This document shows, piece after piece, positions 17,065 through 28,710 of a DNA stretch of 64,000 nt; within the stretch, counting starts at the first letter, position 1, and each line of letters begins with the position of its first letter. The translations under genes were made by a program, and so were the position numbers. The stretch covers positions 1,798,001 through 1,862,000 of the forward strand of contig NZ_AP025508.1 of assembly GCF_024347615.1 (NCBI RefSeq), read 5' to 3'. Under the pieces are notes generated by a model. The model had not been told where the DNA came from. It was given only the letters and a program-made list of their open reading frames with translations, and made no database searches. Source of the stretch: Vibrio splendidus (GTDB lineage: Bacteria; Pseudomonadota; Gammaproteobacteria; Enterobacterales; Vibrionaceae).

Positions 17065-18623
17065 TATAAATTCTCCAAGTTTGTGATTCGTTGTTCTGCG
17101 GTCTCGAGTATCGCTTGTTGGTCTTGTTCATCCATATTGTCCCAAGAGCGATATAACATGCCCATGCGTGGGTTACGGTTTAACGCATCGCGGTGCTGGT
17201 TCATAAAGCGCCAGTACAAGCTATTGAAAGGGCAAGATTGCTCTCCGCTGCGTTCTTTAATTTGGTAATGACAGCCTTTGCAGTAGTCACTCATACGGTT
17301 GATGTAAGAACCGCTGGCAGAGTATGGTTTGGTTCCGACGATCCCGCCATCCGCAAACAGTGCCATACCTCGCGTATTTGGCATTTCGACCCACTCAATC
17401 GCGTCGACGTATATACCAAGGTACCAACTGTCTACTTGGTCGGGGTCTATGCCCGTAATTAAGCAGAAGTTGCCAGTGATCATTAACCTTTGGATGTGAT
17501 GCGCGTAAGCAAACTCAAGGGACTGGTCAATCGCATGCTTCATGCAATTCATATTGGTTTGTCCGTCCCAAAAATAATGGGGCAGCTTATTGGTTGCTGA
17601 ATAATGGTTTTTATTGGCGTACGCAGGCATGTTTGCCCAATAAACGGCGCGTATGTACTCTCTCCAACCTAGAATTTGGCGCACGAACCCTTCGACTTGT
17701 GCAATATCGATAGTTGCTGCGTTTGGCTTAGAAGGAGCTTGATAAGCTGACAGCGCAGCATCAATCACTTCTTGGGGACTTAGCAGTTTACTGTTCAACG
17801 AAAAGGAGAGGCGGCTATGATACAAGCTCCATTTTGAATCGTGTTCTGTCGTCATCGCATCTTGAAACTGACCGAACAGCGGTAAACAGACTTGGCAGAA
17901 GTGCGCGAGTAAAGACAAGCTTTGTGCGCGGTTAACTGGCCATAATAATTGGTCGCCAACTTCACCAATGGTTTGAATTTGATGACGCTCGATGCGTTCT
18001 AAAATCGCGGAAATGTCGTTGGCAAACATCAGAGGTTGAGGCAGGCTTTCAATGTCTTGTTTCTTGAGTTTCTTTCGATTGTTCGCGTCGTAATTCCATT
18101 TGCCGCCAACTGGCTTTCCGTCTTCTAGCAAAATGTCGAAGTGCTTTCTCATTCGGCGATAGAAGTGTTCCATCATGATGTGTTTGTCTTTCGGAAACTG
18201 TTGTTCGATTTCTTCGAATGGAAAGAGGAAGTGTTCCGTATCACAACAACCTTTGGTCGCATTAGTGAGCTTTAGCTTGTTCATCTGCTCTAAAAGGCGA
18301 TATTCATCTGGCCTTTGATATTCGAATTTCTCTGCGCCGAATTCGCGTACGTAGTGTTGCAATAGAGCATCGAGATTTTCAAATTGCGTGGTGTCATCAA
18401 GAGTGAGGTGGAGTACCTGATGGCCTTGTTGTTTGAGTTCGTTGGCAAAGTAGCCCATCGCAGAGAAAAAAGCGGCCACCTTTTGGATGTGCGATGCAAC
18501 GTAGTCAGTCTCTTGCTTAAGTTCGGCAATGATGTAAATGACCTCGTCATCAACCTGTTGGTACCAAGAGTGCTGGATATTGAGTTGGTCGCCTAAGACA
18601 AAGCGAACGGTTTTGAAGTTCAT
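17064..18623 (-). CDS. Iron-sulfur photolyase/cryptochrome (bacterial 6-4 photolyase type)
   Basis: Protein of 519 residues of the FeS-BCP family, light-driven repair enzymes for (6-4) photoproducts that bind FAD, a lumazine antenna and a 4Fe-4S cluster. The N-terminal half has the Rossmann antenna domain beginning RFVLGDQLN. The C-terminal FAD domain includes GWREYIR, TGNFCLITG and WYLGIYVDAIEWVEMPNTRGM. The four cluster Cys are in NFCL, the CKGC pair and SCPFN. It overlaps the upstream cryptochrome gene by four bases (ATGA) and the SDR downstream by one. Confidence 0.93.
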   Translation of the reverse strand: MNFKTVRFVLGDQLNIQHSWYQQVDDEVIYIIAELKQETDYVASHIQKVAAFFSAMGYFANELKQQGHQVLHLTLDDTTQFENLDALLQHYVREFGAEKFEYQRPDEYRLLEQMNKLKLTNATKGCCDTEHFLFPFEEIEQQFPKDKHIMMEHFYRRMRKHFDILLEDGKPVGGKWNYDANNRKKLKKQDIESLPQPLMFANDISAILERIERHQIQTIGEVGDQLLWPVNRAQSLSLLAHFCQVCLPLFGQFQDAMTTEHDSKWSLYHSRLSFSLNSKLLSPQEVIDAALSAYQAPSKPNAATIDIAQVEGFVRQILGWREYIRAVYWANMPAYANKNHYSATNKLPHYFWDGQTNMNCMKHAIDQSLEFAYAHHIQRLMITGNFCLITGIDPDQVDSWYLGIYVDAIEWVEMPNTRGMALFADGGIVGTKPYSASGSYINRMSDYCKGCHYQIKERSGEQSCPFNSLYWRFMNQHRDALNRNPRMGMLYRSWDNMDEQDQQAILETAEQRITNLENL

Positions 18624-20011
18624 AACACATCCTGATTGTTAGTTAAGACAGGTTCTTTGCTGCTCGCATTCCACTTGTTGATAAACGTATGGTCTGGATC
18701 GTACATATTCGTTTGCTTACCCAAATCAAAATGTCGTGATTTAGGTTTGGTTTTAGGTTTAGGTTGCTTAGCATCATTTTGCTTATTGGCTTGAGTGTTT
18801 ACCTGAGAGTTCAGTGCTCCGGCTATATACGCCCAATTGCCCCAGTTTGATGCCACGTCATAGTCGATAAGTTGGCTCTCAAAATAGGCTGCGCCGTGTC
18901 GCCAATCGATCCCTAATTCGTAGATCAAGCAGCTGGCTGCTAGTTGTCTTCCTCTGTTCGACATATAACCAGTTGTATTGAGCTGACGCATACACGCATC
19001 GACAATCGGGTAGTTGGTATTGCCACTTTTCCATTTAGCGAAATCGCGGTTCGACGTTGCCGAGGAGTTAGGGCTGTAGAGTTCACGGTTTGAAGAATCA
19101 CCGAACAACGACGAGCCCAGTGATAAGCACTTCCAATAGAAATATTCGCGCCATAACAACTCAAAGTAGATCCAATAGGTCGAATCGTTACTGCCTTGTT
19201 CGGCTTCGAACTGTTTCAAATGGCGATAAATCGTTTTAGGCGAAACGCAGCCGAGCGCTAACCACGGCGAGAACTTGGTTGAATTTTCGATGCCGTCAAA
19301 CGCGTTTCGAGTCTGTTTGTAATTAAGAGCGTAATCATGTGAAAAGTAGTTGTCTAAATGCGCTAGTCCTGCGTCTTCTCCACCCAAATACTCGCTTGTT
19401 ACTGCGCTTTCATCATTTGGTGAACTGAATAGTGAGATTGCCGATTTTTGTGCTGGTGTCAATGCTGGTGGTAGACGTGAAATAACCGTCTCATCATTAA
19501 CGTCCAAGTGTTCGACTAGCTTTCTAAACTTGGTAAACGAGCTCGGGACTTTTGATAATTCGAACGGTAGCTCATGTGAGTCAAACAAGGTCGAGTGATG
19601 TGGTAAACACATTACTAAGTTAGGGGACTGTCTTTGTATTGAACGAATCAATTGTCGCTCGTCGTAACCACAATGTGCGTTAGCGAAAAAGTGGGTGACG
19701 TGTTGTGACACAATGATATGGCTGAGTGTTTTCTCTGCAGTGTCGGGTTCTAAATGATTACTGCGAATCACGACAAGTTGCTGCCCTAGCTTTACTAAAT
19801 TCGATTCTAAATTGGCTATCGATTGTGAAACAAAAGCCTGGCGATGTGCGCTATAACTTTGCTCTTGCGCTAAATCAGCCGAGAAACGAACCAAAGTGGG
19901 TTCGACAATCACGCAAATGAGTTTATCGACGCTCTGCGCAGCGTAATAGAGCAATTGATTGTCGTTGATTCTTAAGTCGTTCGTAAAAAGATAGAGACCA
20001 ATCTTTTTCAT
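18620..20011 (-). CDS. Cryptochrome DASH / photolyase
   Basis: FAD-binding blue-light protein of 463 residues with an N-terminal antenna domain starting KKIGLYLFTNDLRINDNQ, which is typical of the DASH class. The FAD domain has TKFSPWLALGCVSP, WIYFELLWREYF and CMRQLNTTGYMSNRGRQ, with the N-WG-N-WAYIAG segment near the C-terminus. A basic, low-complexity tail (KQPKPKTKPKS) precedes the conserved FDLGKQTNMYDPD. DASH proteins repair cyclobutane dimers in single-stranded DNA. ATG 20011 is chosen on homology; a GTG at 20020 is in frame. First gene of the three-gene coupled operon. Confidence 0.93.
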   Translation of the reverse strand: MKKIGLYLFTNDLRINDNQLLYYAAQSVDKLICVIVEPTLVRFSADLAQEQSYSAHRQAFVSQSIANLESNLVKLGQQLVVIRSNHLEPDTAEKTLSHIIVSQHVTHFFANAHCGYDERQLIRSIQRQSPNLVMCLPHHSTLFDSHELPFELSKVPSSFTKFRKLVEHLDVNDETVISRLPPALTPAQKSAISLFSSPNDESAVTSEYLGGEDAGLAHLDNYFSHDYALNYKQTRNAFDGIENSTKFSPWLALGCVSPKTIYRHLKQFEAEQGSNDSTYWIYFELLWREYFYWKCLSLGSSLFGDSSNRELYSPNSSATSNRDFAKWKSGNTNYPIVDACMRQLNTTGYMSNRGRQLAASCLIYELGIDWRHGAAYFESQLIDYDVASNWGNWAYIAGALNSQVNTQANKQNDAKQPKPKTKPKSRHFDLGKQTNMYDPDHTFINKWNASSKEPVLTNNQDVL

Positions 20012-20137
20012 TACTTGCACTCGTGATTTGTTAGTTATTAGACGGTTACGAGTGGATGAACAAACAAGATCACAAATGATTACGTCAAATGGGTAATGGT
20101 TGAATTTGGGGAAAGAAGAGGATTGAGGAGGGAATAG

Positions 20138-20170
20138 AAGCCAACCAATAATACCGATAGAGGTTGGCTA
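20138..20170 (-). terminator. Hairpin past the universal stress protein gene
   Basis: AGCCAACC and GGTTGGCT form a perfect 8-bp stem around a 15-base loop, about 80 bp after the stop of the minus-strand stress-protein gene. Only a weak T-rich tail follows on that strand. It separates that gene from the cryptochrome operon. Confidence 0.5.
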
Positions 20171-20248
20171 ATGAAGCCTGGCTTTATAAGCTCAAACTAC
20201 TATTTTTTAAGAGCGACAGTCTTTAGGAACCGTGGGTCTCTAGAAGCT

Positions 20249-20671
20249 CTAGTCCATAGGAACGACGAGTATGTCGACGGGAGAAGAGTCTATCAATTGC
20301 TTCGAGTGCGAGATGATCTTATGCCAAAAATCATGATGATGACCACAGAGCATTAGATCAATGTTGTGTGTTTTCACAGCATCTTTGAGTTTGTCATTCA
20401 AATCACCCGTACCTACAAAAATATGCTGAACCGGATGTTTAGCGTAAGCCTCAAACTCTCTTAAGTGTTTTATCGCATCATCATTGACAGGTAAGTCACC
20501 ATTATTTTGTTGAATATCAACGAGTTCTGGGTAGATTTCTCCGTGAGTACCGTCGATATAAACAAACGAAAGTTCAGTTTCTAGTTTGTTCGCGAAGAAG
20601 GTTGCTCTATCAATGAGTATTTTCGAGTCATCAGACATTTCAAGTGCGACCAGAATATGTCGGTATTCCAT
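20249..20671 (-). CDS. Universal stress protein (UspA family)
   Basis: Single-domain Usp of 140 residues. It starts YRHILVALEMSDDSKIL, with the usual first strand and alpha-1 helix. The ATP-binding G-2x-G-9x-G(S/T) motif is degraded (LCGHHHDFWHKIISHSKQLI), which suggests the UspA-like branch that does not bind ATP. The C-terminus VDILVVPMD is typical. It could support stress survival, consistent with the light-damage genes next to it. It has its own upstream region at 20672-20914, shared with the divergent PcfJ-like gene. Confidence 0.9.
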   Translation of the reverse strand: MEYRHILVALEMSDDSKILIDRATFFANKLETELSFVYIDGTHGEIYPELVDIQQNNGDLPVNDDAIKHLREFEAYAKHPVQHIFVGTGDLNDKLKDAVKTHNIDLMLCGHHHDFWHKIISHSKQLIDSSPVDILVVPMD

Positions 20672-20914
20672 AATTAAAGCCTCTTGTTATTAGTGATGTT
20701 ACAAGCATAGTTTCTCTCTAAGTAAATGATATCGAAGAGGTCTCATATTGCGTAAAATCATCATTCAAAGATCTTCTAAGTACTCTCGTATTTATATCGC
20801 TTTGATTGATAAGAAATTTACAAAAGGTTGTTATAGTGAAGTGAGTTCGATCTTTATGCTTTTTGCTATTAGATAAGCTCGCTAGTCCAACTCGTCAATA
20901 ACCAAGAGGCATTA

Positions 20915-22045
20915 ATGACAGCATTACTCACCATCCCAACTCGAACATTAGGCTTTGACTACGATATTGAGATCCGCGATTGGTCTCAAAAACTTGTCGG
21001 TTTTCACGTATTTGAAGATGGTAGACGACCGCTCGATGGTGGTATTGGCTTGAGCTTAAACCTCGTTGAGCAGTTTGATGTGAATGGTCGTTGGTTAGAT
21101 TCATTGCCAGCTCGTTATCGTGAGATCACCGATGATTTCCCAGAGTATCAATACCAGATGTTGTGGCTCGCGGCGAATACTTATGAAGCAGCTCAACTGC
21201 TTGAATTGAGGCCGGTTATCTTGGCGCTGATTTGCATGAAACACAGTGTCGATAACAAGAAAGCATTGGAACTGAGTCGTTTAGGGCAGAAGAGAATCTT
21301 AACCAAACTGGGCTTAGACGGCAGTAAAGCCACACTCAAATTTATCGATAAGCTAGAGCTTCATTACAACGTCGGTGATGAGCTTGACCACATTGTGCGA
21401 ATTCTCGAACCCCTGCAAAGACGTGTTCTTAAATTCAAGCATTACTCCAAAGTTGGCTACACAGCGCTTCGTTTGGATCAAGTTCATCCATTTCTAACCG
21501 GCAGTCGATTGGGCATTGCGATGGTGGAAGAGGGCAGGCTTAATGCGCCTTCAAAAATGGCCATGTTCCAAGATGCGATATTGTTAGGACTAGATTTGGA
21601 GATGGATGATCCATTACGCGCCATTACCAGCCAGAACTCATTTGCGATGTTCGAACAGCTTCACGATAGATGGACAGAGCAGCGTCAACTGCGTCGTTTA
21701 GAAGGTAACCGCCCAATGGATAAAGACATTCCTTACCCGGTTCCTTTGCTAGGTAACGACAACATTCATCCGCTCACTGATTATTACGACCTTGAACACG
21801 AAGGCATAGAGCAGAAGCACTGCATTGGTGTTTATCACAATCGAATCATGAGCGACCGCTATGTGGTATTCCGCATGTTCAAACCTCAGCGTTTAACCAT
21901 AGGTTTACGTCGTGTCCCGAGCATAGCGTTTCCGTTTGAGATTGACCAAATTTGCGGAAAACGAAATGCACCACCGTCGGAGTCGGCTCGCCAAGTCATC
22001 CATGACTGGTTAGAAGCGAGTAAGCAAAAGTACCCTAAGCAATAG
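20915..22045 (+). CDS. PcfJ-like domain protein
   Basis: Cytoplasmic protein of 376 residues. The C-terminal third has the PcfJ-like pattern EGIEQKHCIGVYHNR, then RYVVFRM, a TIGLR strand, FEIDQICGKRN and a terminal WL helix. The first 250 residues are helical with no family I recognise. PcfJ was named from an enterococcal conjugative plasmid, but chromosomal homologues have no established biochemical role. No conjugation gene is nearby. It is followed 24 bp later by a 44-residue zinc-ribbon gene that may be its partner. Confidence 0.72.
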   Translation: MTALLTIPTRTLGFDYDIEIRDWSQKLVGFHVFEDGRRPLDGGIGLSLNLVEQFDVNGRWLDSLPARYREITDDFPEYQYQMLWLAANTYEAAQLLELRPVILALICMKHSVDNKKALELSRLGQKRILTKLGLDGSKATLKFIDKLELHYNVGDELDHIVRILEPLQRRVLKFKHYSKVGYTALRLDQVHPFLTGSRLGIAMVEEGRLNAPSKMAMFQDAILLGLDLEMDDPLRAITSQNSFAMFEQLHDRWTEQRQLRRLEGNRPMDKDIPYPVPLLGNDNIHPLTDYYDLEHEGIEQKHCIGVYHNRIMSDRYVVFRMFKPQRLTIGLRRVPSIAFPFEIDQICGKRNAPPSESARQVIHDWLEASKQKYPKQ

Positions 22046-22069
22046 CCATGAAGTAGAAGGAATAGCAGG

Positions 22070-22204
22070 ATGTTTCAACAAGGCGATTTATGTCCGCATT
22101 GTGGTTTGATTATTATTATGCCAACAGATTTGCAAGCCGAATGCTTAGGGTGTGGCGAAGAAATCAATCAAGACCCTGCAGACGATTATGACGAAGAAGA
22201 GTAA
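22070..22204 (+). CDS. 44-residue zinc-ribbon protein
   Basis: Tiny protein with CPHC near residue 8 and CLGC near residue 25, spaced as in a four-Cys zinc ribbon, ending in a strongly acidic tail (DPADDYDEEE). It follows the PcfJ-like gene by 24 bp with an AGCAGG ribosome site, so the two are likely one operon. It could be a regulator or a cofactor of the PcfJ-like protein. I do not know a family name. Confidence 0.7.
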   Translation: MFQQGDLCPHCGLIIIMPTDLQAECLGCGEEINQDPADDYDEEE

Positions 22205-22270
22205 CTTTACCTACACTGATATAAACCAAGGCTAGGATGGCCAAATTACTCCCTTTCAAAGGACGGAAAC

Positions 22271-22723
22271 ATGCAGAAAGTAATCTTTAGAAATTGCGAT
22301 GAAAGTTCGCCATATTGGAGTGAATTAGAGCGCTTGTTTCAAAGTGAATGGTCGGATTTTAAGTTTAAAGATACCTATAAAGACTGCGTACAACTCCCTC
22401 CAGTAATAGTAGTGCTTCGCGATAATGTGGTCATTGGTGGCTTGGCATATTCCCATTTTCAGGAACCTCATCAAGTTCGGGATGTGGTGTGGATTAATGC
22501 TGTTTATGTTGATGCTCAATGGTGTGGCCAAGGTATTGCAAGTGAATTGATTAAACGAGCTGTTGAACAAATGCCAGTTTACTATCAATCTCAATCCTCG
22601 AAAGATTCAACGTCTAACTTGTACGCCTATACCAATATTGAGCCTTTGTACCTTTCTCTTGGTTGGTCAATCGTCGAGATTGAAACCGAACCCAATCATC
22701 ACGTCATGAGCGTTTTGTTTTAG
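22271..22723 (+). CDS. GNAT family N-acetyltransferase
   Basis: Acetyltransferase of 150 residues. The GNAT core shows PPVIVVLRDNVVIGGLAYS, then WINAVYVDAQWCGQGIASELI with the acetyl-CoA loop (C-G-Q-G-I-A), and EPLYLSLGWSIVE near the C-terminus as motif B. AAAGGACGG precedes the ATG. Substrate unknown. Confidence 0.85.
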   Translation: MQKVIFRNCDESSPYWSELERLFQSEWSDFKFKDTYKDCVQLPPVIVVLRDNVVIGGLAYSHFQEPHQVRDVVWINAVYVDAQWCGQGIASELIKRAVEQMPVYYQSQSSKDSTSNLYAYTNIEPLYLSLGWSIVEIETEPNHHVMSVLF

Positions 22724-23040
22724 GCTGAATATTCGGAAACAGCCTAACAGCCACGAAACTCTCTGCCTTCCTCATCCATCGATTTATGAGCACCTTTTCA
22801 TAAATGCTTAAACTTCGTTGCGACAAGATCTTGAATCAATTTTAGATTTCATTCTCTAAATTAAACTTCTAACTCTTTAAAATATAGGCATAAATTAGTA
22901 CGACATGCAGTTTAATCTAAATGAAAATCGTTTGCGTTAGCGTTTTTGCAAGTGTATAAAAGCGTGTCTGTTAATGATTTTATGAATATGTTCGTATTTC
23001 ATTAATTCTTTAGTGAATGATGTGTTTTAAGGTTGAAGAT
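22724..23040 (+). promoter_or_regulatory. Promoter region of fhuCDB with a weak Fur-like site
   Basis: The 317-bp gap is AT-rich and has no gene. A segment at 22918-22936 (aaatgaaaatcgtttgcg) resembles one half of a Fur box (TGAAAAT against TGATAAT), but the other half is poor. Iron control of the import operon is expected from its function; the site itself is tentative. Confidence 0.35.
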
Positions 23041-23816
23041 ATGCTCGAAGCAAAGGGACTTGGTTTTAGCGTAGGGGATAAGCAATTGCTCAAGACATTT
23101 GATGTGTCGTTTGAGCAAGGAAAAATCTACGCTTTGGTTGGGCATAACGGCTCGGGGAAATCGACCTTATTAAAGTTGTTAGCGAAGCAGCAGCACGCCA
23201 CTTCAGGCGATATTTTCCTGAAAGATAAAGCGGTCGCTAAATGGTCTGATAAGGACTTCGCACAACAAATTGCTTACTTACCTCAACATTTACCTGCAAC
23301 CGACAGTTTATCCGGCAAAGACCTGGTGAGCTTTGGTCGCTACCCTTGGCACGGCTTATTGGGTCGACTTTCAAGTAAAGATAAGCAGTATGTTGAAGAG
23401 GCGATGCAACTTACCGACACAGCGCAATACGCTGATCGTTTGGTGGATACTTTATCGGGTGGTGAACGCCAACGTGTGTGGCTTGCGATGTTGTTGGCTC
23501 AACGCACCAAATACCTTTTGCTCGATGAGCCTTTAGCAGCGCTCGATATCGGCCATCAGATTGAAATGCTGACATTGATTAAGCGTCTGAGTAAAACATT
23601 AGAGATTGGCGTGATCATCGTAATTCACGACATCAATATGGCTGCACGTTTCTGCGACCACATTATTGCCTTACATAGTGGCGAGCTATTAGTCGAAGGT
23701 GAGGTTGATGAGGTGTTCAAAGAATCGACCTTGAAAGATATCTATGGTGTGCCTATGCACATTACTCAACACTCTGCGGGTTACCCAGTCGCGATGCCTG
23801 GTGATTTGGAGCCAGC

Positions 23817-23820
<4 letters not shown>
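23041..23820 (+). CDS. fhuC: Ferric hydroxamate ABC transporter ATP-binding protein
   Basis: ATPase of the siderophore importer, 259 residues. Walker A GHNGSGKST is near residue 34-42, Q-loop YLPQHL, signature LSGGERQR, Walker B YLLLDEPLAALD, and switch His in VIIVIHDINMA. ATG 23041 follows AAGG by a normal gap; an upstream ATG at 23017 lacks a ribosome site. It overlaps fhuD by four bases, which fixes the operon order fhuC-fhuD-fhuB, as in E. coli. Confidence 0.93.
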
Positions 23821-26728
<2,908 letters not shown>

Positions 26729-26740
26729 CTTAGTCGCTTG

Positions 26741-26767
26741 TAGTCCTTGTAGTCCTTGTAGCCCTTG
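26741..26767. repeat. Three copies of a 9-bp tandem repeat after fhuB
   Basis: tagtccttg occurs at 26741 and 26750, with a one-base variant at 26759, 12 bp after the fhuB stop. Minor slipped-strand array; no function proposed. Confidence 0.7.
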
Positions 26768-26899
26768 TCGTTACTTATCGCGACTACTGAACGCTTGTTA
26801 ACGGATTTCTGTTGAATGAACGGGTTGAGCTTTTAGAGGCCAAGACTAAACAACAAGATTATTGAGCTTGGTTTAAATGGGATTCTCTTTTTCTTTATT

Positions 26900-26920
26900 G
26901 ATAATGATAATCACAATAAT
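26900..26920 (+). promoter_or_regulatory. Fur box upstream of the YojI-type exporter gene
   Basis: gataatgataatcacaataat matches the first 14 bases of the classical 19-bp Fur consensus perfectly and is weaker in the last five. It lies 16 bp ahead of the likely start codon. Iron-loaded Fur would repress the exporter and, by read-through, the receptor gene. Confidence 0.8.
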
Positions 26921-26935
26921 AATTAATTAAATGGT

Positions 26936-28600
26936 GTGTATGAAATGGGTTTGATCCTATTGCTGGCTGAAAAACAGAAAAAATCACTTTCCTTCGTGAT
27001 CTTGTTGAGTATAGCGAGTGCGTTCCTGAGCGTTGGCGTGATTGCGTTTATTCAGCACAAATTACTTGAAAGCAATGGGTCACTTTCCAATACCCTAATT
27101 CAGTTTACTTTGCTGTTGATTGGTTTGTTGGTGACAGCTACCGTTGCTCAAGTCGCTCTCCATAAACTGGGTCACAAATTCGTTTATAACAAGCGTTGTG
27201 AATTGGTCTCTCAACTATTGAATACCGATATTGAACAAGTCGAGAAGGTTGGAAGTGCGGGGGTACTCGCGTCACTGAACACAGACATTCGCAATATCAC
27301 TATCGCGTTCGTACATTTGCCAGAGCTGATTTATGGCTTGGTATTGACGGTGGTGGCACTGGTCTACCTGGCTTTTCTGTCTATGCCTCTGTTTGGTGTC
27401 AGCGTTTTAATGCTGTCTTTAACCGGTGTCATTGGCTATCTACTTGTTACGCGCATCACTAAACACGTTAAACAAGTTCGTGAGTACGACGACAAGTTGT
27501 ATCACGATTACCAGTCCTTAATTGATGGACGTAAAGAGCTGTCTTTAAATCCATTCAGAGCCAAGCGTTACTTTGATGAAACCTTTTCAGTCAATGCTGA
27601 AGGTTACAGAAATGAAGTAACACAAGCCGATATCCTGAATGGTTTTGCAGCTAACATGGCGAACACCGTGGTATTGGCGTTGATCGGCTTGAACTTTTAT
27701 CTTGCGACTGGCTTAGGTTGGGCAACATTAGAAGTCGCGTCTACATTCGCATTGGTCGTGTTGTTTATGAGAACACCATTGATGTCTGCAGTAGGTTCAA
27801 TTCCAACCTTGATTACTGCTAACATTTCGATGAAGAAGTTGTCGTCGTTAGAGTTGAGTACTGATCGAAGCCTGAATCCGAAATCGGCAAAAACCAAAGT
27901 ATTCAGTTCACTAGAACTCGTGGGGGCTAGTTATCGCTATCGCTCAGATTCTGATGGCGACGCATTCAGCGTAGGTCCAATCGATTTCAAAATAGAACGC
28001 GGTGAACACATTTTCATTATTGGTGGTAATGGCAGTGGTAAATCAACCTTTGCTCGTTTGCTTACCGGGCTCTACCGACCGCATCCTGGCCAAGTTTATG
28101 TCGATGGTAATGAGATTACTCAAGCGCATTGGCAAGATTATCGCCATCAATTCTCGGCTGTGTTCAGTGATTTTCATCTATTCCATCAAATTGTCGATGG
28201 TGAAGGTCAAGACATCGATAGCAAAGATATTGACGAATGGATGGTACGTCTTGAAATGGCACATAAGGTCGATCACTTGCAAGGTAAGTTGAGTGATGTT
28301 CGCTATTCACAAGGTCAACGAAAGCGACTGGCACTGATGATGTCAGTACTCGAAAAACGTGGTTGTATTCTGCTGGATGAATGGGCCGCTGATCAGGACC
28401 CGCGCTTTAGAAAACTGTTTTACCGCCAGTTACTACCACTGCTTAAACAGCGTGGCGTGACTGTAATCGCGATTACTCATGATGACGCTTATTTTGATGC
28501 CGCAGACCGAATTTTTAAAATGGATACCGGCAATCTTATTGAGTTGAGTAAAGGGAATTTGGCTCAAGCACACCAAGCACTAGAAAGTGTAGTCGCTTGA
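26936..28600 (+). CDS. yojI: YojI-type cyclic-peptide/siderophore ABC exporter
   Basis: Half-size ABC exporter of 554 residues. Six membrane segments occupy about 1-300, with LGHKFVYNKRCELVSQLL, NTDIRNITIAFVHLPELIYG and DGRKELSLN matching YojI closely. The nucleotide domain has Walker A IGGNGSGKST, a variant signature YSQGQRKR (YojI has LSKGQKKR), Walker B ILLDEWAADQDP and switch His in ITHDD. E. coli YojI exports microcin J25 through TolC. Here it is preceded by a Fur box and followed by a FhuA-like receptor, which points to export or recycling of a siderophore. Start is GTG 26936 or ATG 26945. Confidence 0.88.
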   Translation: MYEMGLILLLAEKQKKSLSFVILLSIASAFLSVGVIAFIQHKLLESNGSLSNTLIQFTLLLIGLLVTATVAQVALHKLGHKFVYNKRCELVSQLLNTDIEQVEKVGSAGVLASLNTDIRNITIAFVHLPELIYGLVLTVVALVYLAFLSMPLFGVSVLMLSLTGVIGYLLVTRITKHVKQVREYDDKLYHDYQSLIDGRKELSLNPFRAKRYFDETFSVNAEGYRNEVTQADILNGFAANMANTVVLALIGLNFYLATGLGWATLEVASTFALVVLFMRTPLMSAVGSIPTLITANISMKKLSSLELSTDRSLNPKSAKTKVFSSLELVGASYRYRSDSDGDAFSVGPIDFKIERGEHIFIIGGNGSGKSTFARLLTGLYRPHPGQVYVDGNEITQAHWQDYRHQFSAVFSDFHLFHQIVDGEGQDIDSKDIDEWMVRLEMAHKVDHLQGKLSDVRYSQGQRKRLALMMSVLEKRGCILLDEWAADQDPRFRKLFYRQLLPLLKQRGVTVIAITHDDAYFDAADRIFKMDTGNLIELSKGNLAQAHQALESVVA

Positions 28601-28628
28601 GTTTTTTAGAGCCGAGTTAGGCTCAAAT

Positions 28629-28667
28629 ACAAACAATTGATTAATAAAAATCACAGTGATTGTTTGT
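28629..28667 (+). promoter_or_regulatory. Hairpin in the fhuA leader
   Basis: ACAAACAAT pairs perfectly with ATTGTTTGT around a 21-base loop that contains a further small GATT/AATC pairing. It lies 44 bp ahead of the receptor ATG, and its 3' side runs into gttttatt. It could weaken read-through from yojI or be a 5'-leader structure. Confidence 0.45.
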
Positions 28668-28710
28668 GTTTTATTGCAATTGGTTCATAGCCGTATTGAA
28701 GGAGAAATAT

